DNA of 64,000 bases from Pseudomonadota bacterium (GTDB lineage Bacteria > Pseudomonadota > Gammaproteobacteria > Burkholderiales > Burkholderiaceae_B): assembly GCA_023423975.1 (NCBI GenBank), contig JAFAEO010000080.1, positions 1 to 64,000 on the forward strand, read 5' to 3'. Below, in pieces: positions 52,099-61,832 of the stretch (position 1 is the stretch's first letter; each line of letters starts with the position of its first letter). The notes under the pieces are model-generated. The model saw nothing but the letters and a program-made list of their open reading frames with translations, had not been told where the DNA came from and ran no database searches. Made by a program: the position numbers and the translations under genes.

Positions 52099-53241
52099 AT
52101 GCAGATCCGTTCGAAGCTGCCCGCCGTGGGCACCACTGTTTTCAGCGTCATCGGTGATCTTGCCGAGCGTCATCAGGCCATCAATCTGGCGCAGGGTGCG
52201 CCCAATTTCCCGTGTGCGCCCGAACTGATCGATCATGCCATCGACGCCATGTCCGAAGGGCACAATCAATATTCCCCCATGATTGGCATTGAGCCATTGC
52301 GCAATAAAATTGCAGAGAAAATCCAGCTGCTGTATGGCCACAGTTATGACGAACTCAATGAAGTGACGGTCATGGGTAGCGCCAGCGAAGCTCTTTATTG
52401 CACCATTGCGGCGCTTATCCATCCGGGTGACGAGGTGATTTATTTCGAACCGTGTTTTGACAGTTATGCGCCGATCGTCAAATTGCAAGGGGCCATGCCG
52501 GTAGGAATCAAACTGGTGCCGCCCAGCTACGGTATAGACTGGGATGCAGTGCGCGATGCCGTCAATGACCGCACGCGCATGATTATCATCAATTCACCCC
52601 ATAATCCCAGCGGCGCCGTGTTCTCGGATGCCGATATCGCCGCACTGCAGGATATCGTGGCAGACACCAATATCATCATTTTGTCCGATGAAGTGTACGA
52701 GCACGTGGTATTCGATCAGGACATTCACCGCAGCATGTCCCGTTACGAGGGGTTGCGCGAGCGTGCTGTGGTGGTCACTTCCTTTGGCAAAACGTTTCAT
52801 GTGACCGGGTGGCGCATCGGTTATTGCGTTGCGCCTGCAGCTATCACGGCTGAAATACGCAAGATTCACCAGTTTCTCATGTATTGCGCCGATACGCCCA
52901 TGCAGTATGCGCTGGCGGCCATGATGGAAACGCCCAATCATTACCTGAACCTGTCCACCATCTATCAGGAAAAGCGCGATCTGTTGGCTCATGCACTCAA
53001 AGATTCGAAATTCGAACTGCTGCCCAGCAAGGGCGGTTTTTTCATGCTGGCCCGTTTCCATCACGTCAGTTATTTATCCGACGTACAACTGGTACGCAGG
53101 CTGATCGAAGAGTTCGGCGTGGCAACCATTCCCGTTTCGGCGTTCTATTCCGATGGCACCGATCTGGGCGTTATCCGCCTGTCGTTTTCAAAGGATGATG
53201 CCACTTTGGAAGAGGGCGCAAGACGTCTTTGCAAATTATGA
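52099..53241 (+). CDS. PLP-dependent aminotransferase, methionine aminotransferase (YbdL) type
   Basis: This is a class I aminotransferase of 380 residues. It starts SKLPAVGTTVFSVIGDLAERHQAINLAQGAPNF. It contains NSPHNPSGAVF, ILSDEVYEHVVF and the PLP lysine in SFGKTFHVTGWRIGYCVAP. The closing ATIPVSAFYSDG region follows. The whole pattern parallels E. coli YbdL, which prefers methionine with 2-oxo-4-methylthiobutanoate. Substrate preference here is inferred. Confidence 0.88.
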   Translation: MQIRSKLPAVGTTVFSVIGDLAERHQAINLAQGAPNFPCAPELIDHAIDAMSEGHNQYSPMIGIEPLRNKIAEKIQLLYGHSYDELNEVTVMGSASEALYCTIAALIHPGDEVIYFEPCFDSYAPIVKLQGAMPVGIKLVPPSYGIDWDAVRDAVNDRTRMIIINSPHNPSGAVFSDADIAALQDIVADTNIIILSDEVYEHVVFDQDIHRSMSRYEGLRERAVVVTSFGKTFHVTGWRIGYCVAPAAITAEIRKIHQFLMYCADTPMQYALAAMMETPNHYLNLSTIYQEKRDLLAHALKDSKFELLPSKGGFFMLARFHHVSYLSDVQLVRRLIEEFGVATIPVSAFYSDGTDLGVIRLSFSKDDATLEEGARRLCKL

Positions 53242-53273
53242 TATTAATCAGTTATCTCGTTTAAGGAAACACG

Positions 53274-54263
53274 ATGAAAAACTTCAAGAAACTGACCATC
53301 AGTACGGTTTTGGCAGCCAGCGGTGTGCTGGGCTTGTCGGCCACTGCTGCGGCCCAGGACAATTGGCCCGCCAAACCCATTACGTTTATCGTTCCCTACG
53401 CTGCAGGCGGCTTTGCCGATACCCGCATGCGCTTGTTGGCCGAAGAACTGGGTAAAGAGCTCAAGGCTAACGTTGTGGTAGAGAATAAGGCAGGCGCTGG
53501 CGGCGTGATTGGCACAGACTATATCGCTCGCGCCAAGCCTGATGGCTATACGATAGGCAGTGGCAATCTGGCGCCGCTGTCGGTCAACCCCACGTTAATG
53601 CCAAAGAACGTGAAATATGACGTGGCCAAAGACCTGGCGCCGGTCATTCTTGTCGAAGAAAGCCCGCTGATCCTGAGTGTCAACAATAAACTGAACGTCA
53701 AAACCGTTACAGATCTGATTGCGCTGGCCAAAAAAGAACCCGGCAAACTGACCTTCGGTTCGTCTGGCGTGGGCGGCGCTCACCATCTGTCTGGTGAACT
53801 GTTTGCCTCCAACGCACAGGTAGAGCTGACCCATGTTCCATACAAGGGTGGCGCCCCAGCCGCCAGCGACCTGATGGCGGGCCATATCGATATGATGTTT
53901 GAAATGGGTTATGCTGCCATGCCGGCCATCCAGTCCAAAAAAGTGCATCCGCTGGCCGTTACCAGCGCCAAGCGCCTGCCTTTGCTGCCCGATGTGCCTA
54001 CCCTGCAGGAAGCCGGCCTTAAGGGTTTTGAATCCTACAACTGGCAGGGTGTGATTGCGCCTGCAGGCACTCCTGAGCCGATTATCAGCAAACTGAATAC
54101 GGCGTTCAACAATATCCTGAAAAAGCCCGAAGTACAAAAAGCCTTTGAAAGCACGGGCGGTCAGTCTGCCGGCGGTTCACCTGAAGATTTCGCCAAGTTT
54201 ATCCAGAGCGAAACAGCCAAATGGGCCGAGGTTATCAAAACCTCGAACGTGACGGTAAACTAA
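53274..54263 (+). CDS. Bug/TctC-type receptor
   Basis: This 329-residue periplasmic receptor has a signal peptide (cleavage near ATAAA-QDNWP). Family motifs are IVPYAAGGFADTRMRLLAEEL, VVENKAGAGGVIGTDYIARA and THVPYKGGAPAASDLMAGHIDMM. It lies 32 bp after the aminotransferase gene, probably in the same operon, which hints at an amino- or keto-acid ligand. Confidence 0.9.
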   Translation: MKNFKKLTISTVLAASGVLGLSATAAAQDNWPAKPITFIVPYAAGGFADTRMRLLAEELGKELKANVVVENKAGAGGVIGTDYIARAKPDGYTIGSGNLAPLSVNPTLMPKNVKYDVAKDLAPVILVEESPLILSVNNKLNVKTVTDLIALAKKEPGKLTFGSSGVGGAHHLSGELFASNAQVELTHVPYKGGAPAASDLMAGHIDMMFEMGYAAMPAIQSKKVHPLAVTSAKRLPLLPDVPTLQEAGLKGFESYNWQGVIAPAGTPEPIISKLNTAFNNILKKPEVQKAFESTGGQSAGGSPEDFAKFIQSETAKWAEVIKTSNVTVN

Positions 54264-54468
54264 ACGGCATTATTTGGTATGCAGCGGACGGGCGCTCGCC
54301 TGTCCGGCGCTGCCCGGCTTTAATGTAATACAGGTGCAGGTATCGGTGGCTTTAATGCGTTGCCGGTGTTAACACGGATGTCATCGCAGGCAAGGGCGAC
54401 ATTCGGTCGGGCTCAAAATCCGGTCTACGATCTTCCCCTCGTTCTGTCCAATCCCGGCTCTGATACCC

Positions 54469-54586
54469 GCTCCAATACCAGCTCCAGCTCCAGCTCCAAC
54501 TCCAACTCCAACTCCAACTCCAACTCCAATATCCGGCTCCAATATCCGGCTCCAATATCCGGCTCTCCAACTCCAATATCCGGCTC
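54469..54586. repeat. Hexamer and 13-mer tandem repeat tract
   Basis: Three GCTCCA units (54481-54498) and five ACTCCA units (54499-54528) are followed by ATATCCGGCTCCA repeats at 54529, 54542 and 54555, the third copy modified. One more ACTCCA (54570) and a partial 13-mer come after. Related degenerate units begin at 54469. The tract is in a 370-bp gene-free gap (54264-54633). It opens artificial Ser-Asn, Trp-Ser and Glu-Leu reading frames, none with gene features. Confidence 0.9.
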
Positions 54587-54633
54587 AATGCATACCTGGC
54601 TCAATCTTGTCATGTCCGGGGCTTGCTGCTTTA

Positions 54634-55536
54634 TCAGCTGAATTTCAGGCGCTGAATATGCGCACGCAGAATATCAATCAGATGGTTAGTCAGCAACGAC
54701 GGCGCGGTATGGGTTGGCAATACCAGCTGTACGGGGGTTGCGATCTGCGGGTGAAAGGGCTTGATCAGCAGTTGCCCTTCAAATGTGGTCGCCACATAGG
54801 GATTCACAATACCAATGCCGGTACCGGCTGCAACCAGTGCGCATACGGTAATTGACGAAGGTGTCTCGATAATAAAGTCATGAGAAATATGGTGGGAATG
54901 CAGAAAGTGCTTGATCTTCTGCGTCAGTTCATCAGAGTCGCTCAAAGAGATGATTTTCTGACTTTTGATGGTCTCAAGATTGATACGATCCGCCTGTTTC
55001 AGGCGATGGTCCAACGGCAGCACGCAAACGGCGCAGGTGCTGATCAGCACTTCGCTATCGAGTTCATTGTCCTCAATCCGACCGGTCGTCAGCACCACAT
55101 CCAGCAGATCCTGTTGCAGAAAATTCGATAATTGGGGCGTGCTGGCCGTCTCCAGGCTGATATGGGTTTTAGGAAATTTCTTAAGCAGCTCCGCAATCAC
55201 CTGGGGTAGCAAGCCTATACCCAGCGTGGGGGTGCAGCCGATGCGCAACGTGCCGACACCCGACTTGCGCATGGAGTCAACCACGGTTTCTATTCTTTCG
55301 AGTCCGTCAAAATACCGCTCAATGGTTTTGTGTAACAGCCGGCCTTCGCTGGTCGGGCGTAATCTGCCGCCGTGCAGTTCAAACAATTTCAGTTGTGTTG
55401 ACGCTTGCAATTCCTGCAGCCGCCGGCTGATGGACGGCTGGGTGGTATTGAGCATTTGCGCGGCCGCGGTGGTCGTGCCGGTTTGCATGACCGCCCGAAA
55501 GGCCATCAATTGCTGAAAATTGAGTGATTTGCTCAT
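54634..55536 (-). CDS. LysR family transcriptional regulator
   Basis: This 300-residue regulator has the HTH SLNFQQLMAFRAVMQTGTTTAAAQMLNTTQPSISRRLQELQ. The effector domain has IGCTPTLGIGLLPQVIAELLKKFPKTHISLET and AAGTGIGIVNPYVA. It resembles regulators of amino-acid and opine catabolism. It is divergent from the propeller-transporter operon and probably controls it. A 10-bp palindrome TCAATATTGA at 55581-55590 in the shared region is a candidate site. Confidence 0.87.
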   Translation of the reverse strand: MSKSLNFQQLMAFRAVMQTGTTTAAAQMLNTTQPSISRRLQELQASTQLKLFELHGGRLRPTSEGRLLHKTIERYFDGLERIETVVDSMRKSGVGTLRIGCTPTLGIGLLPQVIAELLKKFPKTHISLETASTPQLSNFLQQDLLDVVLTTGRIEDNELDSEVLISTCAVCVLPLDHRLKQADRINLETIKSQKIISLSDSDELTQKIKHFLHSHHISHDFIIETPSSITVCALVAAGTGIGIVNPYVATTFEGQLLIKPFHPQIATPVQLVLPTHTAPSLLTNHLIDILRAHIQRLKFS

Positions 55537-55580
55537 TAGGAATATCCCGTACAAAAGGGGTGTGTATCCTCTGAAGTATA

Positions 55581-55673
55581 TCAATATTGAATAGCTATGG
55601 TTTAAAAAAGAATTTGAATGTATGCCTCTGTGGTCTTAGTCTGGCGGTTTACGAATGAACTCGTCTCCAGACT
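55581..55673. promoter_or_regulatory. Control region of the propeller-gltIJKL operon
   Basis: The palindrome TCAATATTGA (55581-55590) is a candidate LysR site. Downstream, AGTCTGG (55638-55644) and CCAGACT (55667-55673) form an inverted repeat ending 10 bp before the first start codon, which lacks a clear ribosome-binding site. The hairpin could control translation. Confidence 0.4.
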
Positions 55674-55683
55674 TTAGTGAACT

Positions 55684-56961
55684 ATGGACAACACAAAATA
55701 TATATCCAGTATTGCGCCATGCCGACGCGTCGGTCACGACGGCATGCATCATTTCTTTGGCTACTACAACAAATCGAACTGGGATAAGACGGGCACCCGG
55801 CTGCTGGCCAACCGCGTGCCCTTCATGACAGCTCAATTGGGGGCAGACCTGAGCGCCGAGGTGGGTTATTTCGATCTTGCCGACAATGAAAAATACGTCT
55901 CGATCGACACGACCACGACCTGGAACTGGCAGATGGGATGTCAGTTGCAATGGCTGGACGGGCGCGACGGCAGTTATTGCATTTACAATACCCGTGCGAC
56001 TACCGCTATCGGCCCTTATCCCGGATTTCAATCGACCGTCTGTAATGTTGATACCGGAGAAAAAACGCATTTTCCCGTACCCATTACCGTTGCTGCACCC
56101 AACAGTCGCTATGCGCTGGGTATCAATTACAGCCGTTTGTTTATTACACACGAAACCATCGGCTACTGGGAACACAACCCGCCGGTTGTCCCCATGGCGC
56201 CTGCCGATGACGGCATTTACCATCTGGATCTGGACACGGGCGCATACAGGCTGGTCGTCAGCCTATTGCAGTTGAGCCAGTTTCATTCGGTTCAATCCAT
56301 GGAGAAAGCCATTCACTGGATCTCTCACGTGGAAATCAATCCGTCTTCCAGTCGTGTGCTGTTCCTGCATCGCTGGACCGAACGCGTAGAAGACGAGACC
56401 TGCTTTCTGCATCGACTCATTACCATGGATCCGGACGGGTCCAATCTGCGCCTGCTGGAAGACTCCGATCATCCATTGCCGCAACTGGCTGCAGATTTCG
56501 ACCCCAATGCGGTGGGTACTTTCGATTATGAAAAATCCGAGTACCAGATATCCCATCCCTTATGGTGCGATGATCAGCGCATCATTGTCTGGAGCCCACA
56601 CCAGGGGCAGATCCATTACCATCTTTACCGGGATGAGGATGCGGCAACCGTGCAAATCGTGGGCAGGGATATTCTGACCGAGAACGGTCATATGACTTAT
56701 TCACCAGTCAACAAGCGCTGGCTGCTGAGTGACACTTATCCCGATTCGGATACCAATGAACGCCTGCTGATCCTGTTCGACATGGATAATGGCGTTTGTC
56801 ATAAACTGGGCAGTTTTTATACGGACCCTGTATTGAAGAAAGTCAACCGATGCGACCTGCATCCGCGCTGGCGCCGTGATGGCCGGCAGGTCTGCATCGA
56901 TTCAGTACACGAATCCGAGCGGCAGCTATATGTCATTGATGTATCCCATATCGTAGGTTAA
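55684..56961 (+). CDS. Predicted beta-propeller (TolB-like) protein of unknown function
   Basis: This 425-residue protein has no signal peptide or membrane segment. It contains repeated beta-rich blocks, each with an aspartate/glycine turn and short WD- or YD-like strands (HHFFGYYNKSNWDKTGTRLL, DDGIYHLDLDTGAYRLV, HVEINPSSSRVLFLHRW, LHPRWRRDGRQVCIDSVHE). The pattern suits a six- or seven-bladed propeller of the TolB/oligogalacturonate-lyase kind. It heads an operon with an amino-acid ABC transporter (26 bp to the binding-protein gene), so a cytosolic enzyme acting on the imported compound is plausible. I do not recognise a characterised family. An alternative start is ATG 55744. Confidence 0.7.
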   Translation: MDNTKYISSIAPCRRVGHDGMHHFFGYYNKSNWDKTGTRLLANRVPFMTAQLGADLSAEVGYFDLADNEKYVSIDTTTTWNWQMGCQLQWLDGRDGSYCIYNTRATTAIGPYPGFQSTVCNVDTGEKTHFPVPITVAAPNSRYALGINYSRLFITHETIGYWEHNPPVVPMAPADDGIYHLDLDTGAYRLVVSLLQLSQFHSVQSMEKAIHWISHVEINPSSSRVLFLHRWTERVEDETCFLHRLITMDPDGSNLRLLEDSDHPLPQLAADFDPNAVGTFDYEKSEYQISHPLWCDDQRIIVWSPHQGQIHYHLYRDEDAATVQIVGRDILTENGHMTYSPVNKRWLLSDTYPDSDTNERLLILFDMDNGVCHKLGSFYTDPVLKKVNRCDLHPRWRRDGRQVCIDSVHESERQLYVIDVSHIVG

Positions 56962-56987
56962 CTCCATTACAGAACAAGGAACAAATC

Positions 56988-57911
56988 ATGAGCACGTTGG
57001 TCAAGCAGGTTAAAACAGTCATCAGCATTGCCGTTGCGGGCATTTTGTCTGGTTCATTTGTGAGCCTTGCAGGCGCGCAGGAGCCATTGGACGGGACACT
57101 GAAGAAAATCAAGGACGATGGCGTTGTCGTGGTTGGTTATCGCGAAGCCTCCATTCCGTTTTCCTATTACGATTCGAACCAGAAGCCTGTCGGTTATTCC
57201 ATGGATTTTACCCAACTGATTCTGGATAGAATCAAAGCAGTGACCGCCAATCCTGATCTTAAAGTACGCATGATTCCGATCACCTCGCAGAATCGTATTT
57301 CGTTGCTGCAAAATGGCACGATCGATTTTGAATGCACTACCACGACCAACAATGAATCACGCGGCAAGCAGGTCACCTTTTCGAACAGCATTTTCCAGGT
57401 TGGTACCCGATTGCTGGCCAAGAAGGATTCCGGTATCAAGGACTTTGCTGATCTGAAAGACCAGACCGTAGTGGTGGGGGCTGGCACAACGTCGGAGATT
57501 CTGTTACGCAAACTGAATGTAGAAAAGAAACTGGGCATGCGCATTATCAGCGCCAAGGATCACAGCGAATCTTTCCTGACACTGTCAACCGGGCGCGCCA
57601 AAGCCATGATGATGGATGATGCGCTGCTTGCCGGCGAGCGGGCGAAAATCGCCAACCCGCACGATTACGTGATTACCGGTACACCGCAATCCTATGAGTC
57701 CTATGGCTGCATGGTGCGCAAGGACGATGCGGGGATCAAGAAAGTGCTGGATGAGGTGATTGCCAAAGCCGAGACATCGGGTCAGGCGGCGCAGATTTAT
57801 CACAAGTGGTTTGAAACACCGATTCCTCCCAAGAACATCAACCTGGAATTTGAGATGTCCGAGGGAATGAAAAAACTGTTCGCCCAGCCCAGTGATAAAC
57901 CTGCATCCTGA
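56988..57911 (+). CDS. gltI: Glutamate/aspartate-type ABC transporter solute-binding protein
   Basis: This 307-residue periplasmic protein has a signal peptide (cleavage near SLAGA-QEPLD). The family-3 core is VVVGYREASIPFSYYDSNQKPVGYSMDFTQLI, with DFECTTTTNNESRGKQVTFSNSIFQVGTRLL and GRAKAMMMDDALLAGE. The pattern matches GltI/AatJ, which bind Glu and Asp. An AAGGAACAA site precedes the ATG. It is followed by its two permeases and ATPase. Confidence 0.9.
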   Translation: MSTLVKQVKTVISIAVAGILSGSFVSLAGAQEPLDGTLKKIKDDGVVVVGYREASIPFSYYDSNQKPVGYSMDFTQLILDRIKAVTANPDLKVRMIPITSQNRISLLQNGTIDFECTTTTNNESRGKQVTFSNSIFQVGTRLLAKKDSGIKDFADLKDQTVVVGAGTTSEILLRKLNVEKKLGMRIISAKDHSESFLTLSTGRAKAMMMDDALLAGERAKIANPHDYVITGTPQSYESYGCMVRKDDAGIKKVLDEVIAKAETSGQAAQIYHKWFETPIPPKNINLEFEMSEGMKKLFAQPSDKPAS

Positions 57912-57976
57912 AGCAGACGGACTTTTTTTGTGCAATGAATCACGCGGCATGACCGCGTTCTACAGTGGTGTTATCA

Positions 57977-58714
57977 ATGGATTACAAATGGAACTGGGGC
58001 TTTCTGCTTGAGCAGGTAGCCACCGGTGAAAACTCAACCTATCTGGGATGGCTGGGAATTGGTCTGGTCAATACTGTTCTTCTGACGGTGTTTGCCTGGG
58101 TACTGGCGCTGATCCTGGGCTCTGTATTCGGCGTCATGCGCACGCTACCGAACAAGTCGCTGGCGTTTATCGGGATGGCCTATGTTTCGGTGTTCCGGAA
58201 CGTGCCGTTGATCGTGCAGTTTTTCATCTGGTATTTTGTCGTGCCTGAAATGTTGCCGGTATCTGCAGGGGACTGGGTCAAAAATCTGGATCCGTCGGTA
58301 CAGTTTTTTGTAGTCTCGGTTTTGTCGCTTGGCGTGTACACGGGATCACGTATTTGCGAGCAGATACGTGCTGGTATACAGGGGTTGCCGCGGGGTCAGA
58401 AAAGCGCCGGGCTGGCGCTGGGCTTTACATTATTTCAGACCTACCGCTATATCCTTATGCCCGTTACCTATCGCACCATTATCCCGCCGCTAACCTCGGA
58501 GTTTCTCATCATCTCAAAAAATTCGGCGGTCGCATCCACTATCGGCTTGCTGGAACTATCCGGCCAGGCCCGGCAACTGGTGGACTACACTGCGCAGCCG
58601 TATGAGTCGTTCATTTGCGTCACGCTGGCGTATATGTTGATCAATTTCGTGATTATTCGGCTGATGGGTTTCATCAAAAACCGAAGTCATATTCCTGGCT
58701 TACTGGGAGACTGA
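57977..58714 (+). CDS. gltJ: Amino-acid ABC transporter permease GltJ
   Basis: This 245-residue inner-membrane permease begins MDYKWNWGFLLEQ and has the GltJ hallmark VFRNVPLIVQFFIWYFVVPEMLP. The EAA-type loop is EQIRAGIQGLPRGQKSAGLALGFTLFQTYRY. The ATG at 57977 is preferred over two GTG codons at 57965 and 57968. It forms a heterodimer with GltK, whose start is 1 bp away. Confidence 0.92.
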   Translation: MDYKWNWGFLLEQVATGENSTYLGWLGIGLVNTVLLTVFAWVLALILGSVFGVMRTLPNKSLAFIGMAYVSVFRNVPLIVQFFIWYFVVPEMLPVSAGDWVKNLDPSVQFFVVSVLSLGVYTGSRICEQIRAGIQGLPRGQKSAGLALGFTLFQTYRYILMPVTYRTIIPPLTSEFLIISKNSAVASTIGLLELSGQARQLVDYTAQPYESFICVTLAYMLINFVIIRLMGFIKNRSHIPGLLGD

Positions 58715-58715
58715 T

Positions 58716-59389
58716 ATGTTTGATATTGACTGGAACATGATCGTGCAGTCTCGTGGCTTGCTGATGACGGGCATGTGGCTCACCCTCCAGATCACGGTTG
58801 TCGCAATTGTGGCGGGTCTGGGCCTGGGAGTGGTGCTTGCGGCAATGAGCGTGGTCAGGGTGCCGATTCTGAACTGGCTGGCAAAGTCGTACGTTTCGCT
58901 GTTTCGTTCTATTCCACTTGTGATGCTACTGCTTTGGTTCTTTCTGATTGTGCCCCAGGTGCTCAAATCGGTATTGAATATTTCTCCCAGTGTAGACATT
59001 CGCCTGATCTCCGCGATGGTAGCTTTCTCCCTGCTGGAAGCAGCGTTTTTCTGCGAAATCATTCGTGCCGGCATTCAGAGTCTGCCGGCGGGGCAGTTCA
59101 ATGCAGCCAAGGCGCTGGGCATGAACTGGGCGCAATCCATGCGCCTGATCATTTTGCCGCAGGCCCTGCGCAAGATGCTGCCGATTACCCTGACGCAATG
59201 CATCGTGATCTTCCAGGATACGTCGCTGGTTTATGTTATCGCGCTGGGTGATTTCTTCAGCCGGGCCAAAAGCGTGGGGGAACGCGATGGCACGCTGATT
59301 CAAATGCTGTTGTTTGCGGGCGTGACTTACTGGGTCATTTGCTCGGTCGCCACAATAATTGTCAAACTCGTCCAGAAAAAGAGTGAAGT

Positions 59390-59393
<4 letters not shown>
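58716..59393 (+). CDS. gltK: Amino-acid ABC transporter permease GltK
   Basis: This 225-residue second permease starts MFDIDWNMIVQSRGLLMTGMWLTLQIT. It has LFRSIPLVMLLLWFFLIVPQ and the ATPase-docking loop EIIRAGIQSLPAGQFNAAKALGMNWAQSMR. An AGGAG-like GGGAGAC site precedes it. Its stop overlaps the gltL start. Confidence 0.92.
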
Positions 59394-60115
<722 letters not shown>

Positions 60116-60120
60116 ATGCG

Positions 60121-60153
60121 GCGATATGCAAGTTCGGAAGAGCTGCATATCGC
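60121..60153. terminator. Hairpin between convergent gltL and dadA
   Basis: GCGATATGCA and TGCATATCGC form a perfect 10-bp stem around a 13-base loop, 5 bp after gltL. There is no T-run, but its position between convergent genes favours a transcription end. Confidence 0.6.
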
Positions 60154-60169
60154 ACGCGTCTGATGCGTT

Positions 60170-61417
60170 TCAATAAGCCGGTTGCAACGTGGAATTTTGC
60201 GTCGATGTTTCCACTAATTGGCCCAGCATTTGGGCAGTGATGGCAGACAATGTCCATCCCAGGTGACCGTGGCCGGTATTGTAGAATACGCCGGGTTTGC
60301 GCCCACGGCAAACGCGCGGCATCATATCGGGCATCATCGGGCGCAGGCCGCACCATGGCACCACGCGCCGGGTGGATATCTCGGGAAACAGACGGCGGGT
60401 CCAGTCTATGAGGGGCTGTACACGGTCGGCGCGAATGTCCTTGTTAAAACCGTTGAATTCGGCCGTACCCGCCACTCGGAAGCGATCACCCAGAAAGCTG
60501 GTAACGATTTTGGCGTCTTCATCCAGCAGGCTGACCCGCGGCGTGGCGGCCAGGCTGGCCGCATCGTCCAGATGAACGCTGATGGAATAGCCTTTGACCG
60601 GATAGACATTCATGGTATCGCCCAGCATGCGGGCGATGGCACGGCTGCCTGTGCCGGCGCAGACAACGATATTGTCGGTTTCAAGATGGGCTGATTCGCC
60701 ATTGTCGTAGCGTTGATAGAAAATCTGGTGATGGTGCCGATCGCTGGCAATGCGAGTGACCGCGGTGTCCATGACAAATTGCACGCCCAGCCGGCGGCAT
60801 GCGGCGGCCAAACCATTGGTGAACTTGTGAATGTCACCGGTGGCGTCCGATGGGGTATACAAGCCCGCAAAGAAATCTCCGGTCAGTGTCGGTTCAATGG
60901 TTCGGGCTTCCTCACGCGTGACCGCGAAACGCTCCAGTCCGCCGGCCTGCAGCAGTGCATTGGTTTTGACGGCTTTGTCAAAGCTGTCCTTGTCATAATA
61001 AATGTGCAGTATGCCCCGGCGCTCCAGATCAAAATCAATGTTCTCCTGTTCTGCCATGGCGTACAAGTGACGGCGCGCTTCAATGGCCAGCCGGGTGGTT
61101 TCGATGGTATTGTTCTTGTGGTTGGGGATATTGCGAATGAAAGCCGCGAGCCAGCTGTACTTATGCCAGCTGAACGCCGGATTGAGCAGCAGGGGCGCGT
61201 TACGCTTGCCGATCCAGCGCAAGCCTTTCATGATCGTGGCTGTGCTGTTCCAGACTTCGGCGTTGCTTGCCGAGAGCTGGCCACCGTTGGCAAATGAGGT
61301 TTCCATGGCGGCGTCCCGGTTTTTGTCCAGGACAGTGACCGAATAGCCGAGTTTGGCCAGAGTATAAGCGGTGGTAATGCCGGTAATGCCGGCGCCGATG
61401 ATGGCGACACGTGACAT
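60170..61417 (-). CDS. dadA: D-amino-acid dehydrogenase-like FAD oxidoreductase
   Basis: This 415-residue DadA-family flavoprotein deaminates D-amino acids (typically D-alanine) to keto acids and passes electrons to quinones. Features are the N-terminal VAIIGAGITGITTAYTLAKLGYSVTVLDKN, the conserved SFANGGQLSASNAEVWNS, and the C-terminal PWCGLRPMMPDMMPRVCRGRKPGVFYNTGHGHLGWTLS. The ATG at 61417 has GGAGA upstream. The gene is preceded by a tandem glycine riboswitch, so glycine or a related amino acid controls it. The substrate may be glycine-like rather than D-alanine. Confidence 0.9.
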   Translation of the reverse strand: MSRVAIIGAGITGITTAYTLAKLGYSVTVLDKNRDAAMETSFANGGQLSASNAEVWNSTATIMKGLRWIGKRNAPLLLNPAFSWHKYSWLAAFIRNIPNHKNNTIETTRLAIEARRHLYAMAEQENIDFDLERRGILHIYYDKDSFDKAVKTNALLQAGGLERFAVTREEARTIEPTLTGDFFAGLYTPSDATGDIHKFTNGLAAACRRLGVQFVMDTAVTRIASDRHHHQIFYQRYDNGESAHLETDNIVVCAGTGSRAIARMLGDTMNVYPVKGYSISVHLDDAASLAATPRVSLLDEDAKIVTSFLGDRFRVAGTAEFNGFNKDIRADRVQPLIDWTRRLFPEISTRRVVPWCGLRPMMPDMMPRVCRGRKPGVFYNTGHGHLGWTLSAITAQMLGQLVETSTQNSTLQPAY

Positions 61418-61437
61418 GAACGTCTCCGATAGCGGTG

Positions 61438-61459
61438 ATGCAAATCACACGATTTGCAT
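61438..61459 (-). promoter_or_regulatory. Hairpin between the glycine riboswitch and dadA
   Basis: ATGCAAATC-ACAC-GATTTGCAT (+ strand) is a perfect 9-bp stem lying between aptamer 2 and the dadA ribosome-binding site. It has no T-run. It is the likely expression platform or a stabilising linker. Confidence 0.5.
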
Positions 61460-61465
61460 ACCCCA

Positions 61466-61630
61466 TCTGTCACGGTACCTGAGAGTTTCACCGGCGTTCA
61501 TGAAGCCGGTTCCCCTTCGGTGGGCGCATGCGCCTCTCTCCAGAGTGTCGCGTTATTTGCAGTCCTTTTGCCTGAGAGTTTCCGGGGTGGTTGCTCCGTC
61601 GGCGTCAGCAGGGCTGATCTCTCCTGCAAA
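61466..61630 (-). promoter_or_regulatory. Tandem glycine riboswitch upstream of dadA
   Basis: Read on the minus strand, aptamer 1 (about 61627-61559) has GCAGGAGAGA, CGCCGACGGAGCAA and GGAAACTCTCAGGCAAAAGG. Aptamer 2 (about 61547-61466) has CTGGAGAGAGGC, CACCGAAGGGG and GAAACTCTCAGGTACC. These are the conserved cores of the two-aptamer glycine riboswitch, in the right order and spacing. Such elements usually switch on glycine catabolism or export when glycine is high. Confidence 0.93.
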
Positions 61631-61768
61631 CACGTATGTCGACAACGCATATGATAGTCGTCTGCAGCAAGACAACAAGCCGGGGTTTACCCTAGGCCGG
61701 TAAAAATGGGAGGCAACCCTGGTCAGGCGTCAGCGCAATGCCGCCGATTGTCCATGGCCTGTAAAATG

Positions 61769-61806
61769 AACAACCCGGTTGCCGCGCAAGGGGGAACCGG
61801 GTTGTT
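61769..61806 (-). terminator. Terminator after the last Bug gene
   Basis: AACAACCCGGTT and AACCGGGTTGTT form a perfect 12-bp stem with a 14-base loop, 26 bp beyond the stop of the minus-strand Bug gene. The minus-strand tail is TTCATTTT. Confidence 0.8.
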
Positions 61807-61832
61807 GTTAGGACGGCGGTATGAGCGCAGTG

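Noticed and set aside
54352..54641. Ser-Asn, Trp-Ser and Glu-Leu repeat peptides on both strands
   Set aside because: They arise from translating the hexamer tract; no ribosome-binding sites and every frame gives a periodic peptide.
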